In this document: piece after piece, positions 1 to 7,325 of the stretch | Layout of the letters: every line of letters starts with the position of its first letter | Position numbering within the stretch: the stretch's first letter is position 1 | Assembly (NCBI GenBank): GCA_945949655.1 | Contig: CAMFFG010000013.1 | Coordinates: 1 to 11,749, forward strand | From: an uncultured Peptococcaceae bacterium | GTDB lineage: Bacteria; Bacillota; Peptococcia; Peptococcales; Peptococcaceae | DNA: 11,749 nt | Direction of reading: 5' to 3' | Program-made: the position numbers and the translations under genes | Notes under the pieces: generated by a model | The model's database searches: none | What the model was told of the DNA's origin: nothing | Seen by the model: the letters and a program-made list of their open reading frames with translations, nothing else

Positions 1-1743
1 TACTGGCCCAATTATAACGGGCTGGTGAAGGAGTTGCTGAAAAAAAATCTGATCTGTCGCAAACAGATGCAGGTGCAGCGGTTTTCTACCGAAAATGTAG
101 TGTTCCGCAATGAAAAAAAACTGTGCCTGAATTCAGAGCAGCAGGCGGTTTTAGATGTGATCGTGGAAAAAGCGGATAGCGATAAGGCCGAAGAGATTCT
201 GCTGCATGGTGTTACTGGCAGCGGCAAAACGGAGGTTTATTTGCGCACGCTGCGCCATGTGCTGGATCAAGACATGGGCGCCATGGTGCTGGTACCGGAA
301 ATCTCCCTGACACCGCAGTTGATCGGGCGCTTTCGGGCAGTGCTGGGTGAATATGTGGAAGTGCTGCACAGCAACATGTCAGATGGCGAGCGTTTTGATG
401 CCTGGCAGCGGCTTTATGCCGGCGAGACCCGCATAGTAGTGGGTGTGCGCAGTGCCGTGTTTGCGCCGGTACAGAATCTGCGGCTGATCATTATGGATGA
501 GGAGCATGAGACTACCTTTAAGCAGTCGGAACCGGACCCGCGCTATCACGCCCGGGATGTGGCCCGGCACCGCATGGAGCAGAACCATGGTCTGCTGCTG
601 TTGGGCAGCGCCACGCCATCGGTACAGAGCTATTATCGCATTCAGCAGGGCCACGGCACACTGCTCTGTATGCGGAATCGAGCCATGCAACAGCCATTGC
701 CGGAAGTGGAAATTGTGGATATGACCAGAGAATTCCAGAACGGAAACCGCAGTATGTTCAGCGAGACTTTGCAGCAGACTATGGAACAGAGCTTGCTGCA
801 GGGCGAGCAGGTGATTTTATTTTTAAACCGCCGCGGCTTTTCCAGCTCCATCGTGTGTCGAGAGTGCGGCTATACAATGACCTGTGAAAAATGCTCCATT
901 GCGCTTACTTATCACAAGGAGCGGCAACTGGCCAAGTGCCATTACTGTGATTATATCACCCCGGCGCCGGATCATTGCCCCAAATGCGGCAGTCGTTTTA
1001 TCCGCTATATGGGTTCGGGAACCGAGTTGGTGGAGGAAGAGGTAAAAAGACACTGGCCCCATGTGGTGACAGACCGCATGGATCTGGATACCACCCAGAA
1101 CAAGGATGCCCACAATCAGATTCTGGAGCGGTTTGCCAGAGGGCAGACCCAGGTGCTGATTGGCACCCAGATGGTGGCCAAGGGGCTGGATTTCCCCAAT
1201 GTGACCACGGTGGGCGTGCTGGCCGCTGATCTGGTGCTGAACCTGCCGGACTATACTGCAGCGGAGCGTACCTTTCAGTTGCTGACCCAGGTGGCAGGCC
1301 GGGCTGGCCGCGGCGACAAGCCCGGCCGTGTGGTGGTGCAGACCTACAATCCGCAGCACTACAGTATTGTGGCGGCCAGCGTGCACGATTATCACAGCTT
1401 TTATGAAAAAGAGATTCAGATGCGGGAGCTTATGGTGTATCCGCCATTCTGCTTTATGGTACGGATGTTAGTTTCTGATTTCCGCCCGGAGGGACTTCTG
1501 GAACAGCTGGAGGAGGCCGCCCGGCAGATCACCAGACAGTATCCGCAGTTGGAGCTGTTAGGCCCTGCGGAAGCGCCCATCTCTATGGTGCGGCGGCGGC
1601 ACCGGTTTCATCTGATTTTAAAAGGATCAAATCTGGACCGGGTGCGGGAAGCCGCCGAATATGGACAAAAAGTCATGAATTTATCAAGAAAGAGTAAAAC
1701 TTTGAGAATCCTTATTGATGTAGAACCGTTAAGTGTTTTATAG
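1..1743 (+). CDS. priA: Primosomal replication restart helicase PriA (5' end cut off by window)
   Basis: PriA is a 3'-5' superfamily 2 DNA helicase that recognises stalled forks and reloads the replicative helicase. The reading frame is open from base 1, so the gene starts upstream. About 580 codons are present, and roughly the first 200 residues (the 3'-end DNA-binding domain) are missing. Counting from base 1, Walker A GVTGSGKT is at residues 70-77 and the helicase box DEEH at 166-169. A zinc-binding cluster of paired cysteines lies at about 286-329 (CRECG, CEKC, CHYC, CPKCG). The helicase C motifs GTQMVAKGLDFP and QVAGRAGRG follow. A GTG at base 25 is an internal valine, not a start. The gene ends in TAG 20 nt before def, consistent with one operon. 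I see no frameshift or missing key residue. Confidence 0.97.
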   Translation, partial: YWPNYNGLVKELLKKNLICRKQMQVQRFSTENVVFRNEKKLCLNSEQQAVLDVIVEKADSDKAEEILLHGVTGSGKTEVYLRTLRHVLDQDMGAMVLVPEISLTPQLIGRFRAVLGEYVEVLHSNMSDGERFDAWQRLYAGETRIVVGVRSAVFAPVQNLRLIIMDEEHETTFKQSEPDPRYHARDVARHRMEQNHGLLLLGSATPSVQSYYRIQQGHGTLLCMRNRAMQQPLPEVEIVDMTREFQNGNRSMFSETLQQTMEQSLLQGEQVILFLNRRGFSSSIVCRECGYTMTCEKCSIALTYHKERQLAKCHYCDYITPAPDHCPKCGSRFIRYMGSGTELVEEEVKRHWPHVVTDRMDLDTTQNKDAHNQILERFARGQTQVLIGTQMVAKGLDFPNVTTVGVLAADLVLNLPDYTAAERTFQLLTQVAGRAGRGDKPGRVVVQTYNPQHYSIVAASVHDYHSFYEKEIQMRELMVYPPFCFMVRMLVSDFRPEGLLEQLEEAARQITRQYPQLELLGPAEAPISMVRRRHRFHLILKGSNLDRVREAAEYGQKVMNLSRKSKTLRILIDVEPLSVL

Positions 1744-1763
1744 TATAGCTAGGAGGTAGAGCA

Positions 1764-2228
1764 ATGTCGATTTACAATATTGTAACCAAAGAAGATAAGA
1801 TCTTGCGCAAGATCTGTAAACCAGTACCTGAAATTACCCCCAATGTGGTGAAGATGCTGGATCGCATGCTGGAAACCATGTATGCATCCAACGGTGTCGG
1901 CCTGGCCGCGCCACAGGTGGGGATCCTCAAGCGAGCCGTTGTGGTGGATGTGGGCGAAGATGGGCCTGGTCCATTAAAGCTGATCAATCCGGAAATCATT
2001 GAGCGCTCCGGCGTGCAGACAGGTCCGGAAGGATGCCTGAGTTGCCCGGGCATGTGGGGCGATGTGAAACGCAGCAAATATGTAAAAGTAAAAGCACTGA
2101 ACCCGGAAGGTGAAGAAATCATCGTGGAAGGTGAGGATTTTCTGGCTCGGGCATTGCAGCATGAGATCGATCATCTAGACGGCGTGCTGTTCATCGATAC
2201 GGCAACCAATATTGAGTATCAGAAGTAG
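1764..2228 (+). CDS. def: Peptide deformylase
   Basis: This metalloenzyme removes the formyl group from the N-terminal Met of new proteins, undoing what Fmt adds; the two genes are adjacent, as is common. The protein is 154 residues, normal for the short type 1 deformylases. All three signature motifs are present: GVGLAAPQVG at 44-53, EGCLSCPG at 89-96 with Cys91 as metal ligand, and HEIDH at 133-137 with His133 and His137 as ligands and Glu134 as catalytic base. The ATG start is supported by an AGGAGGT ribosome binding site at 1751-1757, with six bases between it and the ATG. The stop codon overlaps the Shine-Dalgarno of fmt, which suggests coupled translation. Confidence 0.98.
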   Translation: MSIYNIVTKEDKILRKICKPVPEITPNVVKMLDRMLETMYASNGVGLAAPQVGILKRAVVVDVGEDGPGPLKLINPEIIERSGVQTGPEGCLSCPGMWGDVKRSKYVKVKALNPEGEEIIVEGEDFLARALQHEIDHLDGVLFIDTATNIEYQK

Positions 2229-2243
2229 GAGGTGGTTCCCTTG
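2227..2243 (+). promoter_or_regulatory. Ribosome binding site and TTG start of fmt
   Basis: AGGAGGTGG lies at 2227-2235, five bases before TTG 2241-2243. Its first two bases are the last two of the def stop codon. This near-perfect Shine-Dalgarno fixes the intended fmt start at the TTG. It is the main evidence that the TGA at 2259-2261 lies inside the coding frame rather than upstream of it. Confidence 0.85.
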
Positions 2244-3182
2244 CCTATCGTATTTATGTGAACGCGTGATTTTGCAGTGGAAGCCTTAAATGCGCTGGTA
2301 ACCGCAGGGCATGATGTGGCAGCGGTCATCACCCAGCCCGACCGTCCCAAAGGCAGAGGAAATAAGCTGGCCTTTCCGGAAGTAAAAACACGGGCGCTGG
2401 AGCTTGGTTTGCCAGTATATCAGCCGGCCAGCGTAAAGGATGCCACTTTTCTGGAACTGCTGCAGCAGTATGCACCGGATGTGATCGTGGTGGTGGCTTA
2501 TGGCCGCATTCTGCCCGAGTCTGTGCTGATGCTGCCCCGCTATGGCTGCATCAATGTGCACGGCTCTCTGCTGCCGGCCTACCGCGGTGCAGCGCCCATT
2601 CAGCGGGCTGTGCTGGATGGCTGTGCCGAAACCGGTGTCACCATTATGCAGATGGATACAGGCATGGATACCGGAGCTATGCTGCTACAGGGTAGCTTAC
2701 CTATCACTTCGGAGGACACCACCGGCACCATGTTTGACAAGCTGGCACGGCTGGGTGGCGAATTGCTGGTAACGGCACTGCAGGGGCTGGAAGCTGGTAA
2801 CATACAGCCCACACCGCAGGATGAATCGCAGGCCACCTACGCAGCCAGAATTTTAAAAGAAGACGAAGTGATCGACTGGCAGCAGCCGGCAGAAACAATT
2901 TTCTGCCAGATCCGCGGTTTAGCGCCGGCGCCCGGTGCGTACACTATCTGGAACGGCCAGCGGCTGAAAATATGGAAAAGCCGTGTGGTGCAGCGCGATA
3001 CTGGTCTTGTGCCGGGTACCATTGCCGAAGTGGGCAAAGACAGTCTACTGGTGCAGACCGGTCAGGGCTGTTTGGAACTTTTAGAACTGCAGCCTGCAGG
3101 TAAAAAAGCCATGCCGGCCAGGGCGTTCTGTAATGGCGGCAGCGTCAAAACAGGAAGCCGCTTTGGTGCATGCAATGGATAA
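2241..3182 (+). CDS. fmt: Methionyl-tRNA formyltransferase with in-frame TGA near its start
   Basis: Fmt transfers a formyl group from 10-formyl-THF to initiator Met-tRNA. The frame starts naturally at TTG 2241, with an AGGAGGTGG ribosome binding site at 2227-2235. It reads L/M-P-I-V-F-M, stop, T-R-D-F-A-V, whereas the family has IVFMGTPDFAV. The conserved Gly codon is TGA (2259-2261) and the next Pro codon is CGT (Arg). Downstream the protein is intact: formyl-THF site SLLPAYRGAAPIQ, catalytic Asn105 and His107 in INVHG, Asp143 in MDTG, and the C-terminal tRNA-binding domain ending in LQPAGKKAMPARAF. Full length would be 313 codons, normal for Fmt. The only restart visible is GTG 2277, which removes the first beta strand and has no ribosome binding site. 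The gene is therefore a fresh nonsense mutant, a recoded gene, or carries a sequencing error. The identity is certain; functionality is not. Confidence 0.9.
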
Positions 3183-3933
3183 AGGGAAAAAACGACTATT
3201 TATTTTACTGGGTATGGCTACCGTGCTGCTCTATGGGCTGGTGTTTGGCGTTATCTGGTTTATCATGACCAGTGCGCCGCAGGCCCTGCGCCATATTGTA
3301 GTGGTGTCGTTGGTGGCCGCCTTTGCCATGTTGATGCTGCTGATGATTCTGGGGTTGGGCGGCCTGGTGTTCAGCCTGCTGTTTGGGTTGGAATCGCCTT
3401 TTCTGCAGAAGCTGGGCAGAGGTATCGTGGAGCTGTTTTATCCCATGGTAGTGCGCATCGGTCAGTTTTTTGGCATTTCCAAAGAGGAGATTGAGGATTC
3501 CTATATCAAGATCAACAACCAGATCACAGTGGCTTCCGGCCGGAAATATAAACCGGAGGAGGTGCTGGTGCTAGCGCCCCACTGTTTGCAGAACACCAGC
3601 TGTCCCTATAAAATCACTATCGATGTACATAACTGTCACCGCTGCGGTCGCTGCAGAATTGACGGTCTGCTGACCATTGCCGAAGATACTGGCGTCAATT
3701 TTGTGGTGGCCAGCGGTGGTACTTTTGCCCGTAAATTTGCCAGAGAATATCATCCCAGAGCCATTGTGGCTATCGCCTGCGAGCGAGATCTGACCAGCGG
3801 CATCAAGGATATGAACCACCAGCAGATCCCGGTGGTGGGTGTGCTGAATGAACGGCCCAACGGCCCCTGCCATAATACTAGTGTGCAACTGTGTAAAGTG
3901 CGGCAGGCTATCGCATATTTTACGGAAGAATAA
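3175..3933 (+). CDS. DUF116 membrane protein with cysteine cluster
   Basis: This is a DUF116-family protein of unknown function. From ATG 3175 it has 252 residues. Two hydrophobic segments (about 8-31 and 41-70) should anchor it in the membrane. A cytosol-type C-terminal domain follows, with many conserved cysteines: Cys137, Cys143, a CHRCGRC cluster at 154-160, Cys202, Cys232 and Cys240. Such spacing suits a metal or Fe-S site, but that is inference. ATG 3175 overlaps the end of fmt by 8 nt, typical of coupled genes. An in-frame ATG at 3133 would add 14 residues and a 50-nt overlap with fmt, and has no better ribosome binding site, so I prefer 3175. The gene sits between fmt and a zinc peptidase, an order I associate with Negativicutes and some Clostridia. 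Confidence 0.88.
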   Translation: MDKGKKRLFILLGMATVLLYGLVFGVIWFIMTSAPQALRHIVVVSLVAAFAMLMLLMILGLGGLVFSLLFGLESPFLQKLGRGIVELFYPMVVRIGQFFGISKEEIEDSYIKINNQITVASGRKYKPEEVLVLAPHCLQNTSCPYKITIDVHNCHRCGRCRIDGLLTIAEDTGVNFVVASGGTFARKFAREYHPRAIVAIACERDLTSGIKDMNHQQIPVVGVLNERPNGPCHNTSVQLCKVRQAIAYFTEE

Positions 3934-3948
3934 CGAGGAGGCTTGTTT

Positions 3949-4641
3949 ATGTTTTTTTATGATCCGACCATGATTATTTTAATACCGGCAGTACTGATCA
4001 CTATGTATGCCCAGATGAAAGTGAGCAGCACCTTTAATCACTATTCTCAGGTGCCGTCTCATCGCGGTATGACTGGTGCTGATGTAGCCCGGTATATTCT
4101 GAATCAGAACGGTCTGTACGATATACCCATCGAGCGGGTCAGCGGTCAACTCAGTGACCACTATGATCCGCAGAGCCGAGTGGTACGGCTTTCCACCGAT
4201 GTGTACGGCAGCAGCTCGCTGGCAGCACTGGGTGTAGCCGCTCACGAAGTTGGCCATGCCATTCAGCACGATACCGGCTATCTGCCGCTGTACATCCGTA
4301 ATACGGTGATCCCCGTCACCCAGATCGGTTCCTATGCGGCTATCCCGCTGTTTATGCTGGGACTGTTTATGGGCAGCGAATCGCTGGCCCGGCTGGGCGT
4401 GCTGCTGTTTGGCGCCATCGTATTTTTTCAGCTGGTCACCCTGCCGGTAGAATTTAATGCCAGCTCCAGGGCGTTAGCCACTTTAGGCGGCGAAGGGTTT
4501 TTAGATGCGACCGAACTGAAAGGCACCAGCAAGGGGTTAAAAGCCGCTGCGCTGACCTATGTGGCCGCTGCGCTGATGGCTGTACTACAGCTTTTGCGTC
4601 TAGTTGTGATTTCTGGATTCCTGGGAGGGCATGATGACTAA
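3949..4641 (+). CDS. Membrane neutral zinc metallopeptidase (YugP/Zn_peptidase_2 family)
   Basis: This is a predicted integral-membrane zinc metalloprotease of the YugP type; the natural substrate is unknown. The HEVGH motif (HExxH) at residues 99-103 gives the zinc ligands and catalytic Glu. The family motif PVEFNASSRAL follows a membrane segment and probably supplies the third ligand. Hydrophobic segments lie at the N-terminus (about 8-22), at about 120-165 (two stretches), and near the C-terminus (about 200-225). I chose ATG 3949 because AGGAGG at 3936-3941 is seven bases upstream and the protein then begins MFFYDPT, as its relatives do. The TTG at 3943 is too close to the ribosome binding site. 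It starts 15 nt after the DUF116 gene, and its last codons overlap rsmB. Confidence 0.92.
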   Translation: MFFYDPTMIILIPAVLITMYAQMKVSSTFNHYSQVPSHRGMTGADVARYILNQNGLYDIPIERVSGQLSDHYDPQSRVVRLSTDVYGSSSLAALGVAAHEVGHAIQHDTGYLPLYIRNTVIPVTQIGSYAAIPLFMLGLFMGSESLARLGVLLFGAIVFFQLVTLPVEFNASSRALATLGGEGFLDATELKGTSKGLKAAALTYVAAALMAVLQLLRLVVISGFLGGHDD

Positions 4642-5986
4642 ACAGCCCGGCAGCCGTGAACTGGCGTTAAAAATTTTATATCAGATTAACGAAGAAGGGG
4701 CTTATGCTAATCTGGCTTTAGATAAAGCCCTTTTTTCATGTAGCGGATTAGATCCGCGGGATAAAGGGCTGATCACGGAGATCGTGTACGGCTCTGTCAA
4801 AAACAAAGGCAAGCTGGATTTTGTGCTGAACCAGTTTGCCAGCACAAAAGTGAAAAAAATGGATCGCTGGACCCGCAACATTTTACGGATGGCACTGTAT
4901 CAGATCCTGTTTCTGGATAAGATTCCTCCTTCAGCGGCAGTCAACGAAGCCGTAAAACTGGCCAAACGCTACGGCCATGTGGACAAATTTGTCAACGCGG
5001 TGCTGCGTAATATTCTGCGGGGCATGGAGCAGATCACCTGGCCAGACCGGGAGAAGGATTCGGTGCAGTACTTGATGGTGCAGTATTCTTTTCCCCAATG
5101 GATGGTGGAACGGTTTATCCGGCAGTATGGGGTGGAACAGGCCGAACAGCTTTGCAGTTGGTACAACCGGCCTGCGCCGTTGTGGATCCGCGCCAACACC
5201 TTAAAGACAACGCGGCAGGCATTAAAACAGCAGTTGGAGCAAGCCGGGCTTGTGGTGCAGGAGAGCCGTTATACGTTGGAAGGCTTAAAAATAGAAACAG
5301 CGGTGAATCTGCATCAGCTGGAGGCCTTTCAGCAGGGTCTGTTTACCGTTCAGGATGAAAGTTCTATGCTGGTGGCTTTAGCCGCAGAGCCCGCTCCGGG
5401 TCAGCGGGTGCTGGATGTGTGCAGTGCGCCCGGCGGCAAGACCACCCACATGGCACAGCTGATGAAAAACACTGGAACCATCTATGCCTGCGACATCCAT
5501 GCCCATAGGCTGGAGCTGATTGAGGAAAACTGTAAGCGGCTTGGCATTCAGAATGTGGAAACGGTGCAGCAGGACGGTACACGTTTAACAGAACGCTGGC
5601 AGCAGCCCTTTGATGTGGTGCTGTGTGATGTGCCTTGCTCCGGTCTTGGTGTGCTGGGGCGGCGGCCCGATGCCCGCTGGGCCAAAGAATCGGAGGATAT
5701 TGCCAGTCTGTGCAGTGTGCAGCGGCAGATTCTGGAGCAAGCCGCACTGCTGGTAGCACCCGGCGGCACTCTGATCTACAGTACCTGCACCATCACCCCG
5801 GAGGAAAACGAGCAGATGGTGCGGCAGTTTTTAGCGCAGCACGGCCAGTTCATGCTGGATGAAACGCTGCCCGACTGCTGGCTCAACATGGACAAAGGCA
5901 AGGATGGCTATGTGCAGTTTTTGCCTTTTGCCGATGACATGGACGGATTTTTTATCGCACGGATGGTGCGCAGGGAGGAAGCATAA
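4631..5986 (+). CDS. rsmB: 16S rRNA (cytosine-967-C5) methyltransferase RsmB
   Basis: RsmB makes m5C967 in 16S rRNA using S-adenosylmethionine. The 451-residue protein has the expected two parts: a NusB-like RNA-binding domain (about 5-130) and a Rossmann methyltransferase domain. Motif I (SAM binding) is VLDVCSAPGGKT at 260-271. Motif IV is DVPCSGLG with Cys336. The catalytic nucleophile is Cys386 in YSTCTITPEEN. Two adjacent ATGs are possible, 4631 and 4634. GGGAGGG at 4623-4629 is spaced better for the second, but the difference is one residue. The start overlaps the peptidase stop by 8-11 nt, and the stop overlaps the rlmN start (TAATG), so translation of the three genes is probably coupled. 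Confidence 0.97.
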   Translation: MMTKQPGSRELALKILYQINEEGAYANLALDKALFSCSGLDPRDKGLITEIVYGSVKNKGKLDFVLNQFASTKVKKMDRWTRNILRMALYQILFLDKIPPSAAVNEAVKLAKRYGHVDKFVNAVLRNILRGMEQITWPDREKDSVQYLMVQYSFPQWMVERFIRQYGVEQAEQLCSWYNRPAPLWIRANTLKTTRQALKQQLEQAGLVVQESRYTLEGLKIETAVNLHQLEAFQQGLFTVQDESSMLVALAAEPAPGQRVLDVCSAPGGKTTHMAQLMKNTGTIYACDIHAHRLELIEENCKRLGIQNVETVQQDGTRLTERWQQPFDVVLCDVPCSGLGVLGRRPDARWAKESEDIASLCSVQRQILEQAALLVAPGGTLIYSTCTITPEENEQMVRQFLAQHGQFMLDETLPDCWLNMDKGKDGYVQFLPFADDMDGFFIARMVRREEA

Positions 5987-7053
5987 TGGAACAGCAGGAT
6001 TTACGTAGCATGGACCTGGCGGAAATGACCAGCCTATTGAAAGAACTGGGACAGCCGGCCTTTCGCGCCAGGCAGCTGTTTACCTGGGTGCATCAGAAAC
6101 AGGTCAGCCAGTTGGCCCAGATGCATAATTTGGGCCGGCAGCTGCTAGAACAGCTGGAACAGCGCTGTCAGCCCACAGCATTTCAGCTGGAACGCAAACA
6201 GGTGTCTGCTGACGGCACCGAGAAATTTCTGTTCCGGCTGGCCGACGGTAACTATATCGAATGTGTGCTGATGCGCTACCGGGGCGATCTGAGCAAACAG
6301 CGCAATACACTGTGCATCTCCAGCCAGGTGGGCTGTGCCATGGGGTGCACCTTCTGCGCCACCGGGCAGAGCGGCTTTGTGCGCAATCTGACAGCCGGGG
6401 AGATCATCAGTCAGGTGTATGAGGTAAACCGTATCCTGCAGGAAGAAGGTGACGCAATGCCAGTGGGTAATGTTGTGTTTATGGGTATGGGAGAGCCGCT
6501 GCTCAATTTGTCTGCCGTGTTAAAAACCATCAGCCTGTTGAATGACCCGCAGGGGCAGAAGATGGGCATTCGCCGTATGACAGTGTCCACCTGCGGTGTT
6601 GTGCCGAAATTGCTGGAACTGGCAGATCAGAAGCTGGATGTGGTGCTGGCTGTTTCCTTGCATGCCCCCAACGATAAACAGCGCTCCAGTGTGATGCCCG
6701 TTAACCGCCAGTATCCCTTAGAACAGCTGATGGCCGCCTGCCGGTATTATCAGCAGCAGACTGGAAACCGTATTTCCTTTGAATATGCACTGATCACTGG
6801 TTTTAACGACCAGCCTCAGCATGTGCAGCAGTTAAAACAGCTTTTAAAAGGTCTGGACTGCCATCTCAATATCATTCCGGTCAATCCGGTAGCTAACACC
6901 GCCCAGTTTGGTCGGCCAGACAAAAAACAGGTGGCAGCCTTTGTAGAAGCACTCCAGCAGGCCGGGCTGAAAGCCAGCGTGCTGGAAGAAAAAGGGACCG
7001 ACATCGACGGTGCCTGTGGACAGTTGCGGGGCAAAGTACTGCGGGAGAAATAA
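5986..7053 (+). CDS. rlmN: Dual-specificity RNA methyltransferase RlmN (23S rRNA/tRNA m2A)
   Basis: RlmN is a radical SAM enzyme that methylates C2 of A2503 in 23S rRNA and A37 in some tRNAs. The protein has 355 residues, normal for the family. The [4Fe-4S] motif CAMGCTFC is at Cys117, Cys121 and Cys124. GMGEP follows for SAM binding. The methyl-carrying cysteine is Cys344 in DIDGACGQLRG near the C-terminus. The ATG overlaps the rsmB stop by one base (TAATG), with GGAGG upstream. It is the last gene of this operon here. In many Bacillota rlmN is followed by stp, prkC and rsgA, but here a non-coding region and metal-related GTPases follow. Confidence 0.98.
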   Translation: MEQQDLRSMDLAEMTSLLKELGQPAFRARQLFTWVHQKQVSQLAQMHNLGRQLLEQLEQRCQPTAFQLERKQVSADGTEKFLFRLADGNYIECVLMRYRGDLSKQRNTLCISSQVGCAMGCTFCATGQSGFVRNLTAGEIISQVYEVNRILQEEGDAMPVGNVVFMGMGEPLLNLSAVLKTISLLNDPQGQKMGIRRMTVSTCGVVPKLLELADQKLDVVLAVSLHAPNDKQRSSVMPVNRQYPLEQLMAACRYYQQQTGNRISFEYALITGFNDQPQHVQQLKQLLKGLDCHLNIIPVNPVANTAQFGRPDKKQVAAFVEALQQAGLKASVLEEKGTDIDGACGQLRGKVLREK

Positions 7054-7056
7054 ATT

Positions 7057-7085
7057 GGAGATCATACCGATGCGGTACAGTCTCT
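7057..7085 (+). other. RNA hairpin just after rlmN
   Basis: GGAGA (7057-7061) can pair with TCTCT (7081-7085), enclosing a perfect TACCG/CGGTA stem (7065-7069 with 7073-7077) around a 3-base loop. It starts three bases after the rlmN stop. No T-run follows, so it is not a standard terminator; it may protect the mRNA 3' end or be part of the following structured region. CATACC at 7063-7068 is complementary to GGTATG at 7295-7300 in the downstream terminator, which would allow an alternative fold. Confidence 0.45.
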
Positions 7086-7280
7086 GTAGATACTTAACGA
7101 ATCCGTTTTTTGGATTAGTCTATAGTTAGAAAAGTGAGTAGCTATGATGCATTGGCGTGCAGCTGTAAACGGTTTACTTCCCAGTGATTGAACTACTCGC
7201 CAATCGGGTCAGGATTGAGGCGGGCAGTCTTTCTATTTTAAGACAAAAACCTTGCTACTTGCGCAGCAAGGTGATAACTA

Positions 7281-7295
7281 TAGTAATAATTACGG
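7281..7295. promoter_or_regulatory. Candidate Zur operator
   Basis: TAGTAATAATTACGG matches the Bacillus subtilis Zur 7-1-7 box TCGTAATNATTACGA at 12 of 14 specified positions and contains the perfect palindrome GTAATAATTAC. Zur represses zinc-uptake and COG0523 GTPase genes such as yciC when zinc is plentiful. Here the site lies 253 bases before a COG0523 GTPase gene. Caution: it overlaps the 3' arm of the RNA closing stem and touches the 5' arm of the terminator, so part of the palindrome may exist for RNA pairing. Confidence 0.5.
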
Positions 7296-7325
7296 GTATG
7301 CCCTGATCTGGTGCATGCCTTTTTT
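7295..7325 (+). terminator. Rho-independent terminator
   Basis: GGTATGC (7295-7301) pairs with GCATGCC (7313-7319), seven pairs including one G-T, around an 11-base loop. Six T residues follow at 7320-7325. It ends the structured RNA candidate, the rlmN transcript, or both. Confidence 0.75.

Larger units (their letters stand above)
7114..7325 (+). ncRNA. Candidate structured RNA of unrecognised family
   Basis: A multi-branched RNA can be drawn by eye. The closing stem P1 pairs CTATAGTTA (7120-7128) with TAACTATAG (7275-7283), a perfect 9 bp across about 150 nt. ATTA (7114-7117) with TAAT (7284-7287) extends it by 4 bp past a GT bulge. Inside are P2 GTGAGTAG/CTACTCGC (7134-7141 with 7193-7200), P3 CAATC/GATTG (7201-7205 with 7213-7217), P4 GTCTT/AAGAC (7227-7231 with 7240-7244) and P5 CCTTGCT/AGCAAGG (7250-7256 with 7265-7271). 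A terminator follows directly. I do not recognise core motifs of 6S RNA, tmRNA, RNase P, T-box, cobalamin, lysine, TPP or FMN elements. It could be a trans-acting small RNA from the rlmN intergenic region or a riboswitch-like leader. The strand is inferred from the terminator. Confidence 0.55.

Noticed and set aside
823..1395. Minus-strand open frame of 190 codons
   Set aside because: It lies fully opposite the conserved PriA helicase and zinc domains and shows no recognisable domain or ribosome binding site.
2259..2261. TGA read as glycine (as in Gracilibacteria/SR1 code) in fmt
   Set aside because: TGA ends the first GTPase gene (8743-8745) and the LysR gene (11478-11480) at the expected places, so it is a normal stop in this genome. 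The adjacent Pro-to-Arg change would also remain unexplained.
2277..2279. GTG as the true start of fmt
   Set aside because: It has no ribosome binding site and removes the conserved first beta strand and the GTPDF motif. The strong site before TTG 2241 shows where translation was meant to begin.
7100..7116. AATCC/GGATT hairpin as terminator of rlmN
   Set aside because: The T-run lies in the loop, not after the stem, and the 3' arm overlaps the extension of the larger closing stem.
7114..7325. Identification of the structured RNA as 6S RNA, tmRNA, T-box or cobalamin riboswitch
   Set aside because: There is no single long bubble helix as in 6S, no ALAA tag or tRNA-like ends, no TGG-N-ACC T-box sequence and no B12-box GCCACTG, so none of these names is supported.
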